Positions 1 to 5,357 of a stretch of DNA of 6,738 nucleotides are shown here, in pieces (positions within the stretch are counted from its first letter, which is position 1; each line of letters starts with the position of its first letter). The notes beneath the pieces are model-generated. The model had not been told where the DNA came from and ran no database searches. It saw only the letters and a program-made list of their open reading frames with translations. The position numbers and the translations under genes were made by a program. Source of the DNA: CBDUQN01 sp965369375 (GTDB taxonomy: Bacteria; Krumholzibacteriota; Krumholzibacteriia; Krumholzibacteriales; Krumholzibacteriaceae); contig CBDUQN010000126.1 in NCBI GenBank assembly GCA_965369375.1, positions 1 to 6,738 on the forward strand, in the 5' to 3' direction.

Positions 1-1
1 C

Positions 2-100
2 GACGCCAGGCTCTATGTTATCGGCACCGTCGGTATGCCCAATGTCATTCATCAGAAAAACCCGTTGGGTGGATCTTCCAGCACGAGGCTTATGCCTTGA
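2..100 (+). CDS. C-terminal fragment of an unrecognised upstream protein (5' end outside window)
   Basis: One forward frame is open from the left edge to a TGA at 98-100 and would encode a 32-residue tail that begins DARLYVIGTVGMP and ends STRLMP. About 20 of its 32 codons end in G or C, which fits coding use in this genome and is better than I would expect from random sequence. I do not recognise the family. A second frame is also open across this stretch (to about 146) but has a less protein-like composition. If real, the gene runs in the same direction as bamA and ends 159 bases before it. Its function cannot be inferred from this tail. Confidence 0.35.
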   Translation, partial: DARLYVIGTVGMPNVIHQKNPLGGSSSTRLMP

Positions 101-220
101 CCTGATCATGGATTTCCTGTACATTCGCTCATGCTTTAGCGCATGAACGCCACTCGAATGAAGCGGATCCGGTGTTCCGCATTGAATAGCCGGTCGCTTT
201 TTTAATTAACTAACGACATA

Positions 221-239
221 CGGGGCTAATGGAGCTCCG
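221..239 (+). promoter_or_regulatory. Hairpin in the bamA leader, just upstream of the ribosome binding site
   Basis: CGGGGCT (221-227) can pair with AGCTCCG (233-239) around a 5-base loop, giving a 7-bp stem with one G-U pair. It ends 7 bases before the AAGGAG of the bamA ribosome binding site. No T run follows, so it is not an intrinsic terminator. It could stabilise the 5' end of the message or bind a regulator, or it may be chance in GC-rich DNA. Confidence 0.3.
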
Positions 240-246
240 GTCAGAA

Positions 247-255
247 AAGGAGAGG
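247..255 (+). promoter_or_regulatory. Strong ribosome binding site of bamA
   Basis: AAGGAGAGG is an almost perfect match to the anti-Shine-Dalgarno sequence. Its AAGGAG core ends 7 bases before the ATG at 260. This fixes the bamA start, and together with the codon bias of the gene it points to high expression. Confidence 0.75.
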
Positions 256-259
256 ACAG

Positions 260-1393
260 ATGGGCTTGGATTGGCTACCGAGAGAAGATGGAGTGAAGGA
301 TCACGATCTCTGGGGAGACGAGTTTTTCGGTGACGAGGCGCCAAGTATCAAGTACGAGCTTCGGCCGATCGTCAATCCGAAGACGGGCGATGCGGTCGAG
401 GGTCTCTTTTCCGCGTGGGTGATTCTCAATAATCCCAAACAGTACAACTCGTATACGACGGGGATGGTCAAGGGTGTCATCGCCGGCTTTCACAAGGCGA
501 GCATGGACCGCCGCGTAGTGGCCGTTATCTTCACGGCTGAGGGCGACAGGGCGTTCTGCACGGGCGGAAACACGAAGGAGTACGCCGAGTACTATTCGCT
601 CAAGCCCACCGAGTATGCCCTCTATATGGATCTCTTCAATGCGATGGTCGACAGCATTCTCAACTGCAAGAAGCCCGTTATCTGCCGGGTGAACGGGATG
701 CGCGTGGCGGGCGGCCAGGAGATCGGCATGGCGTGTGATCTCGCCGTCGCCTCCGATCTCGCGATCTTCGGCCAGGCCGGTCCGCGGCACGGATCGGCGC
801 CCGTCGGCGGTTCGGTCGATTTTCTTCCCTGGATGCTGCCGATGGAGCTCGCCATGTGGAACTGCATCTCATGCGAGATGTGGAGCGCTTACAAGATGAA
901 GAATCTCGGGCTCATCTCCAAGGCCGTCCCGGTCATCAAGCAGGACGGCACGTGGCTTCGTAATCCTCAGGTTGTAATCGACAAATACATCGATGCCGGC
1001 GAGGTCGTCTACGGTGAGTTCAAGACCGGCGAGGAGGGGAAAAAGGCGCGGGCATTGGTCAAGGAATCAACCACCGATTTCGAGCTTCTCGATCTGGAAG
1101 TGGCGAAGATCGTCTGGACATTCACAAACCTGTTTCCCCACTGCCTTCAGATGTCGATCGACTCGGTCAGGCAGAAGAAGAAGTTTTTCTGGGATCAGGG
1201 CAAGCACGCATACCGCCACTGGCTCGCGACCAACATGAGCAGCGAGGCGTTCCTCGGATTCGCAGCCTTCAACACGAAGAAGATCACCGAGCAGGATACG
1301 ATCGATTTCATCAAGTACAGACAGCTGCTCGCCGAGGGAAAAAGGGTGGACGACGAGCTGTTCGAGGCCGTGCTCGGGAAACCGAAAAAATAA
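260..1393 (+). CDS. bamA: 6-oxocyclohex-1-ene-1-carbonyl-CoA hydrolase (BamA)
   Basis: This is the ring-opening enzyme of anaerobic benzoyl-CoA degradation. It adds water to the conjugated double bond of 6-oxocyclohex-1-ene-1-carbonyl-CoA and hydrolyses the ring C-C bond, giving 3-hydroxypimeloyl-CoA in the cytoplasm. The 377 residues match the family length. I recognise the N-terminus (MGLDWLPREDGVKDHDLWGD) and the crotonase core: AFCTGGNTKEYAE (98-110), and NGMRVAGGQEIGMACDLA (145-162) followed by GQAGPRHGSAPVGG (171-184), the oxyanion-hole and active-site region. The start is fixed by AAGGAGAGG. Isoleucine is encoded by 17 ATC and 2 ATT with no ATA, unlike the gene that follows, which suggests strong selection for expression. 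The MBL-fold gene starts 22 bases downstream. No benzoyl-CoA reductase subunit, dienoyl-CoA hydratase or hydroxyacyl-CoA dehydrogenase gene of the pathway lies in the window, so those must be elsewhere. Confidence 0.95.
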   Translation: MGLDWLPREDGVKDHDLWGDEFFGDEAPSIKYELRPIVNPKTGDAVEGLFSAWVILNNPKQYNSYTTGMVKGVIAGFHKASMDRRVVAVIFTAEGDRAFCTGGNTKEYAEYYSLKPTEYALYMDLFNAMVDSILNCKKPVICRVNGMRVAGGQEIGMACDLAVASDLAIFGQAGPRHGSAPVGGSVDFLPWMLPMELAMWNCISCEMWSAYKMKNLGLISKAVPVIKQDGTWLRNPQVVIDKYIDAGEVVYGEFKTGEEGKKARALVKESTTDFELLDLEVAKIVWTFTNLFPHCLQMSIDSVRQKKKFFWDQGKHAYRHWLATNMSSEAFLGFAAFNTKKITEQDTIDFIKYRQLLAEGKRVDDELFEAVLGKPKK

Positions 1394-1415
1394 GCACCAA
1401 ATGAAGGAGACGTAA

Positions 1416-2042
1416 ATGATAGTGAGAGGTCTCGCCGTAGGACCTGTTGTTGCCAATTGCTATATAATAGGAGACGAAAAGAGCAATGAGGGGGCGATAA
1501 TCGATCCGGGAGGAGATCCCGAGAAGATATTGCACGCCGTAAAGGAGACGGGACTCGAGATCCGGTACATACTGGCCACGCACGGTCATTTCGATCACAT
1601 CGCGGCGATGAAGCGACTGAAGGAAGAGCTCGAGGCCGAGTTCCTGCTCCATGAGGGGGATCTCTCCTTTGTTCGCAGGTCCAAGAAATCGGCCGAGCAA
1701 TGGGGCATCGTCATTGATCAGGTTCCCGATCCGGATGAATATATAAAGGAAGACGATATACTGAAACTCGGGCTCCTCGAATTGAAGATAATCCACACGC
1801 CCGGACATTCCCCCGGCGGGATATCCATTTATATCGAAAGTGAGAATGCTCTTTTTTCAGGGGATACGCTCTTTCTCGGCTCTGTCGGTAGAACCGACTT
1901 CGATGGAGGATCTATGGAGATTCTCGTGGCTTCGATCAAGGAGAAGCTGTATGCCCTTCCCGACGAAACCGTGGTGTACACCGGGCACGGTCCGCAAACA
2001 ACGATCGGGGACGAGAAGATGCAGAACATGTTCGTCAGGTAA
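1416..2042 (+). CDS. Metallo-beta-lactamase-fold hydrolase, glyoxalase II-like
   Basis: This 208-residue protein is a cytoplasmic binuclear-metal hydrolase of the small glyoxalase II-like (YcbL-type) group. All metal ligands are visible: the HGHFDH motif (His56, His58, Asp60, His61), His131 in TPGHSPGG, the bridging Asp150 in SGDTLF, and His191 in TGHG. The protein stops soon after His191, so it lacks the C-terminal substrate domain of true glyoxalase II. AAGGAGA at 1404-1410 sits 5 bases before the ATG, and bamA ends 22 bases upstream, so co-transcription is likely. Family members cleave thioesters or related esters. Acting on a CoA or glutathione-like thioester side product of the ring-cleavage pathway is inference from position only. 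Codon use differs sharply from bamA: 10 of 21 isoleucines are ATA. Confidence 0.88.
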   Translation: MIVRGLAVGPVVANCYIIGDEKSNEGAIIDPGGDPEKILHAVKETGLEIRYILATHGHFDHIAAMKRLKEELEAEFLLHEGDLSFVRRSKKSAEQWGIVIDQVPDPDEYIKEDDILKLGLLELKIIHTPGHSPGGISIYIESENALFSGDTLFLGSVGRTDFDGGSMEILVASIKEKLYALPDETVVYTGHGPQTTIGDEKMQNMFVR

Positions 2043-2066
2043 CGGGAGTAGGTGCACGGTTCCGAT

Positions 2067-2855
2067 ATGCTGGAAATGGCGGTAATACTGTTTGTGGGTA
2101 TACTGGCCGGAATGCTGGGAGGCATGCTCGGCATCGGGGGAGGGATCGTCATCATGCCGGTCCTGCGGTACGGTCTCGGCCTCCCGCCGGCCATCGCCGC
2201 CGGAACATGTATCTTGGCGGTTTTTTTCACCACGCTCGGTGGCAGTTACCGGCACTTCAAGATGGGACATATCGACTTCAAGCCCCTGCTTCCGGTAGTT
2301 GCGGCAGGCATTGTATCAACGATCGTCTTTTCATTTGGGTTCCTCTATCTTGCCAGCCGGGAGAGATGGATCGACCTTGGACTGGGCGTCGTATTCGCTG
2401 CTGTTTCCGCCCGCATGATACTGGAAGGTTTGTCTGTTCGTTTTATGGGCAGGAGTAAGGACGAGGGCAGGAACGGTATATTCGGATCTCCATGGAAGAA
2501 AGCCGGGCTCGGCACTGCCGGAGGAATTCTCCCCGGCCTTCTGGGGATCGGCACGGGCGCAATTCTAGTGCCGGCATTTGCTTTTCTTTTCGATGCGTCG
2601 ATCAAGGTGGCTATGGGTTCATCCCTCGCGTGCTTTGCCGCAAACGCTTTTTGCAGCTCACTCCTGAAGGTGGCGCATGGATTCGTTGCAGTAGAAATAG
2701 CAATTCCTGTCTGTCTCGGCACACTCATCGGCTCCACTATCGGAGCGAGATTGAACAAGCGGTTTCCCTCGACATCGCTGAAACTGATCTTCGGAGTTGT
2801 GTTCACCTTTGTATCACTGAAATTTATCCTCTCTTTCTTTGAGGTGACGATCTAA
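2067..2855 (+). CDS. TauE/SafE-family (DUF81) membrane exporter
   Basis: This is a polytopic inner-membrane protein of about 262 residues, within the usual size of the sulfite/organosulfonate exporter family. It shows the internal duplication typical of the family: GMLGGMLGIGGGIVIMPVL (15-33) is echoed by GGILPGLLGIGTGAILVPAF (152-171), each followed by a second conserved helix (GTCILAVFFTTLGG at 46-59 and GSSLACFAANAFCSS at 184-198). I count roughly seven to eight hydrophobic helices, with a charged cytoplasmic-type linker near 123-146. The start is uncertain. I chose ATG 2067, but GTG 2052 is in frame with GGAG only 3 bases ahead, and ATG 2076 is also possible. The stop overlaps the next start as TAATG (2853-2857), indicating translational coupling with the DUF364 gene. 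Known members export sulfite, sulfoacetate or other small anions. The substrate here is unknown. Confidence 0.88.
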   Translation: MLEMAVILFVGILAGMLGGMLGIGGGIVIMPVLRYGLGLPPAIAAGTCILAVFFTTLGGSYRHFKMGHIDFKPLLPVVAAGIVSTIVFSFGFLYLASRERWIDLGLGVVFAAVSARMILEGLSVRFMGRSKDEGRNGIFGSPWKKAGLGTAGGILPGLLGIGTGAILVPAFAFLFDASIKVAMGSSLACFAANAFCSSLLKVAHGFVAVEIAIPVCLGTLIGSTIGARLNKRFPSTSLKLIFGVVFTFVSLKFILSFFEVTI

Positions 2856-3625
2856 TGGATAAAACTTCATCATCGATTCTCGAGGACGCGAAGGGAAAAT
2901 TCGCGGCGATCCTGAAGGCTCAGCATTTACTCGACGTGCATGTATCAGTGACGGTTAGGCCCTTGACCGCCGAAGAGGCCATCGGCAAGCCACAGCGACG
3001 AGATTTCCCTATTATAGAGGGCAAAGAAAGAGTGATCGAGGCGACAGTGAACGGTGCGCGGGGCCATGCCTTCACTGATTCACCGCGAGATTTCAGCGGC
3101 ACCATGCGTGAGGTGCTGGAGCTTCCCCTCATATCGAACCGGGAGAGGGCTGTTTTTATCGCCGTACTCAACGCAACGCTCAGGTATCTAGGTGAAGTCG
3201 AGGGTACCGTCCATTGCAAGGACGAGGATCCAGAGAAGTGCGCCAAGGAGATTGCCGCATTCGTGCTCGAGAGAGAGGGTACGGCCAGGGTAGGACTCGT
3301 TGGATTGAATCCGGCAATTGCCGAGGCCTTGATTTCGACCTTTGGAAAAGAGAATGTCATGGTCAGCGATCTCAATCGGGATAATACCGGTAAGGAAAAA
3401 TTCGGCGTATTAATACTGGACGGGCGAGATGAAACAGAGCTGTTGGTCGAGCAATCGGACATTGTCGTCATCACCGGCACAACGCTCGTCAACAACACAT
3501 TCGATTCAATTCTGAAATCGCTCAGGAGGCATAAAAGGGACTATCTCGTGTACGGTGTGACCGGCGCCGGCATTTGTCACCTGACGGGGTTGAACAGGAT
3601 CTGTCCGTACGGCAGAAATCAATGA
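2855..3625 (+). CDS. DUF4213/DUF364 protein (putative metal-chelation domain)
   Basis: This 256-residue soluble protein has the two-domain layout of the family called putative heavy-metal chelation proteins. An N-terminal DUF4213 part (about 10-115) has an enolase-like N-terminal fold in the known structure. A Rossmann-like DUF364 part (about 118-255) includes TVHCKDEDPEKCAKEIA (118-134), VGLVGLNPAIAEAL (146-159), SDIVVITGTTLVNNT (201-215) and the characteristic end CHLTGLNRICPYGR (241-254). Its cysteines are Cys121, Cys129, Cys241 and Cys250, possible metal or cofactor ligands. The family's biochemical role is not established, and metal binding is a database-level suggestion. It starts on the TAATG overlap with the exporter, with GAGGTGA at 2841-2847 as ribosome binding site. 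A 93-base gap separates it from the DUF2099 gene. The length looks complete. Confidence 0.85.
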   Translation: MDKTSSSILEDAKGKFAAILKAQHLLDVHVSVTVRPLTAEEAIGKPQRRDFPIIEGKERVIEATVNGARGHAFTDSPRDFSGTMREVLELPLISNRERAVFIAVLNATLRYLGEVEGTVHCKDEDPEKCAKEIAAFVLEREGTARVGLVGLNPAIAEALISTFGKENVMVSDLNRDNTGKEKFGVLILDGRDETELLVEQSDIVVITGTTLVNNTFDSILKSLRRHKRDYLVYGVTGAGICHLTGLNRICPYGRNQ

Positions 3626-3659
3626 TCGATTGCATCGGGATTCGGTCGACCTCTGGAAG

Positions 3660-3722
3660 ATGGATAGAAATCTTTTGATGGCTGAAGAATATATTGTGAA
3701 GCAACGAGAGGTTCCCTCGTGA
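3660..3722 (+). CDS. Possible 20-residue leader peptide coupled to the DUF2099 gene
   Basis: In the gap between the DUF364 and DUF2099 genes an ATG at 3660 opens a 20-codon frame (MDRNLLMAEEYIVKQREVPS). It ends on a TGA that overlaps the next start as GTGA (3719-3722). The same frame is open upstream to 3594. GGAAG touches the ATG directly, which is too close for a good ribosome binding site. The overlap geometry is typical of coupled genes, but a frame this short can arise by chance and I recognise no homologue. Confidence 0.15.
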   Translation: MDRNLLMAEEYIVKQREVPS

Positions 3723-4588
3723 CCGATAGACATATAATGAGACATGCGGGAGCGGAGGTAATTATTGAAAATGGTGAAGTGGTGGATGCAACCGAACCAC
3801 TCATCGAATGGTGCCCGCTCAAGAAGAAGGTGTACGGAGGAGATGTCGCCTGCACGAAAGATTTTATCAAGGATATCGTTCGATACAAGATCGATAAGGT
3901 CGGCATGTTTACGAAAGATCGTATCGTCGAATCCGATACCGATCTCGTTCCCTACGGGGCCTCCGAGATGCTGATGTGCGCAAAAAAACACGATATCATA
4001 GATTGCGCGGTTCTCGCCTGTGACGGCGCGGGGACCGTAATCGCTGCAACGCCCCGGCTGATACAGGGTATAGGAGAGTGGATGGGGGGGCTCATTGATA
4101 CTTCCCCGATTTGCGAGGTCATAGAGCGAATTACGGGTGCGGGCGGAACCGTTGTCGATCCCGAGCACGCCGGTATAGATCAGCTCGGGGGAGCTCGAAG
4201 AGCGTTTGAATCGGGGGCTCAGCGGGTCGCCGTCACGTTGGCAGGGAGATTCGCCGGCCGGCTTCCGGCGCTCAGGCGAATGGCGGAGCAGTGCAGGGGT
4301 ATGCTTGTCGTTTTGATGATTTGCAACACAGGCGTGAATACGAGTGACGCCGAATTAATGGCACGTCATGCCGATATGGTGTGGGCATGTGCGTCCAAGG
4401 CCGTGTGGGATGTGGTCGGTCCGAAGGCGAAGCTGCAAATCGGGCTCGGGATACCGGTGTTCGTGCTTACCGATATAGGCCGGGAGATAGTCGAAACGCG
4501 GGCCGAATCGATCGGCCGGCGAGCGGCTCTGTTCACAGAGAATCTCCCTCGCAGGGTTTCGCGTCACTGTCCGAGACCGTTACGGTAA
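3719..4588 (+). CDS. DUF2099 protein, homologue of methanogenesis marker protein 8
   Basis: I recognise this 289-residue protein as DUF2099, the family called methanogenesis marker protein 8 in methanogenic archaea, whose function is unknown. Supporting segments, in order: WCPLKKKVYG (31-40); the VGMFTKDRIV region (61-70) and PYGASEMLM (78-86); DCAVLACDGAGTVI (95-108); the QGIGEWMGGLIDTSPICEVIE block (116-136); DPEHAGIDQLGGARRA (147-162); the NTGVNTSDAELMARHADMVW-ACASK stretch (203-227); and IPVFVLTDIGREI (245-257). Cysteines 32, 101 and 224 fall in the most family-like motifs and could bind metal or a cluster. There is no signal peptide or membrane helix. The GTG start is supported by GAGAGG at 3706-3711, 7 bases upstream; ATG 3737 is an alternative with no good ribosome binding site. 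The stop overlaps the sirtuin start as TAATG. The residues after about 260 look like an arginine-rich, poorly conserved tail. No other methanogenesis gene is present in the window. Confidence 0.85.
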   Translation: MTDRHIMRHAGAEVIIENGEVVDATEPLIEWCPLKKKVYGGDVACTKDFIKDIVRYKIDKVGMFTKDRIVESDTDLVPYGASEMLMCAKKHDIIDCAVLACDGAGTVIAATPRLIQGIGEWMGGLIDTSPICEVIERITGAGGTVVDPEHAGIDQLGGARRAFESGAQRVAVTLAGRFAGRLPALRRMAEQCRGMLVVLMICNTGVNTSDAELMARHADMVWACASKAVWDVVGPKAKLQIGLGIPVFVLTDIGREIVETRAESIGRRAALFTENLPRRVSRHCPRPLR

Positions 4589-5355
4589 TGAAAGCTGAAA
4601 TCGAACAACTAACGCGGCTTGTCCATGAATCCTCGGGGATAGTTGCGCTCACCGGCGCCGGTGTGAGCACCGAATCGGGCATATCGGATTTCCGAAGCCC
4701 CGGCGGGGTCTGGGACCGCTACGATCCCGACGAGCTGAGCTTCCAGGCATTCCTCGCCACGGAGGAGTCGAGGAAGACGTACTGGAAATTCCACCGGGAG
4801 TTCTACCTTCCCATGAAGCTGTCGAAGCCGAATGACGCCCATAGAGCCCTCGTAGAGCTCGAAAAAATGGGTAAGTTGCGCTGCATTATCACCCAGAACG
4901 TAGATAATCTTCACCAGCGAGCCGGGAGCAGCCCCGAGCGGGTGATCGAGATCCACGGCACCGCGTTCAGGGTGAAGTGCCTCGAGTGCGAGGCGCCCTA
5001 TGACCGCGAAGAAATAGAGAAGCGGCTCGAGGCGGGCGAAGAGGTTCCGCGGTGTGACGCCTGCAACGGTTTGTTGAAACCGGCTACGATTTCATTCGGG
5101 CAGGCGATGCCCGAGAAGGAGACACTCGCGTCGTTTGAAATGGCACGTTCATGCGATCTCTTTATCGTGCTCGGTTCATCACTCGTCGTATATCCCGCCG
5201 CGAATCTTCCCATGGAAGCGGTCGGTACCGGATCCAAGCTTGCAATAATAAATCTCACCGCCACTCCCTATGACGGTCATGCGGATGTCGTTATTCACGG
5301 AGCGTGCGGCGAGACGATGAAAGAAATGCTGACATTATTAAAAAAGCGAGATTGA
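4588..5355 (+). CDS. NAD-dependent protein deacylase, Sir2 family (sirtuin)
   Basis: This 255-residue sirtuin removes acetyl or other acyl groups from protein lysines, consuming NAD and releasing nicotinamide and O-acyl-ADP-ribose. All core motifs are present: GAGVSTESGISDFRSPGG (23-40), TQNVDNLHQRAG (102-113), catalytic His123 in EIHG, zinc ligands Cys131, Cys134, Cys156 and Cys159, GSSLVVYPAANLP (196-208) and INLTATPYD (221-229). The layout and spacing resemble the class U bacterial type, such as Thermotoga maritima Sir2. The frame is open further upstream (to 4381), but homology begins at the ATG at 4588, which overlaps the DUF2099 stop as TAATG. No good Shine-Dalgarno precedes it, so translation probably depends on coupling. 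Sirtuins reactivate acyl-CoA ligases such as BadA in Rhodopseudomonas palustris, so a role in controlling the benzoyl-CoA pathway is plausible but inferred. Confidence 0.94.
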   Translation: MKAEIEQLTRLVHESSGIVALTGAGVSTESGISDFRSPGGVWDRYDPDELSFQAFLATEESRKTYWKFHREFYLPMKLSKPNDAHRALVELEKMGKLRCIITQNVDNLHQRAGSSPERVIEIHGTAFRVKCLECEAPYDREEIEKRLEAGEEVPRCDACNGLLKPATISFGQAMPEKETLASFEMARSCDLFIVLGSSLVVYPAANLPMEAVGTGSKLAIINLTATPYDGHADVVIHGACGETMKEMLTLLKKRD

Positions 5356-5357
5356 TC

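Larger units (their letters stand above)
101..259 (+). promoter_or_regulatory. Intergenic leader upstream of bamA
   Basis: This 159-base stretch has no convincing gene. It contains a small inverted repeat TCATGC/GCATGA (129-134 and 141-146), another GCGGA/TCCGC (163-167 and 176-180), and a run of six T followed by an AT-rich patch (198-210) that stands out from the GC-rich surroundings. The T run lies too far (17 bases) from the second repeat for a classic intrinsic terminator. TTGAAT at 182-187 could be a -35-like element and GCTAAT at 225-230 a -10-like element, but their spacing is wrong for one sigma-70 promoter. I see no -24/-12 sigma-54 motif. The bamA promoter most likely lies here, but I cannot place it exactly. 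Confidence 0.35.

Noticed and set aside
32..67. Resemblance of MPNVIHQKNP to the fumarase/aspartase signature (GSxxMPxKxNP)
   Set aside because: The spacing between MP and KNP and the flanking residues do not fit, and the signature would not fall so near a C-terminus.
163..203. Intrinsic terminator before bamA (GCGGA/TCCGC repeat plus T run)
   Set aside because: The stem has only 5 bp and the T run begins 17 bases after it, so it does not meet the usual terminator geometry.
275..790. A 171-codon open frame on the minus strand within bamA
   Set aside because: It is the antisense shadow of bamA, with an arginine/histidine-rich translation and no recognisable family.
3622..3678. An 18-codon frame starting on the ATGA overlap with the DUF364 stop
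   Set aside because: It is very short, has no ribosome binding site and no protein-like pattern, and does not reach the next gene.
4381..4587. N-terminal extension of the sirtuin
   Set aside because: The frame is open, but it overlaps the DUF2099 coding region by about 200 bases and the extra 69 residues show no sirtuin similarity; the ATG at 4588 gives the normal length.
5304..5357. Longer start for the FAH-family gene
   Set aside because: It would overlap the sirtuin's last codons and add a charged stretch that FAH proteins lack; the ATG at 5358 begins the typical MKLISYG sequence.
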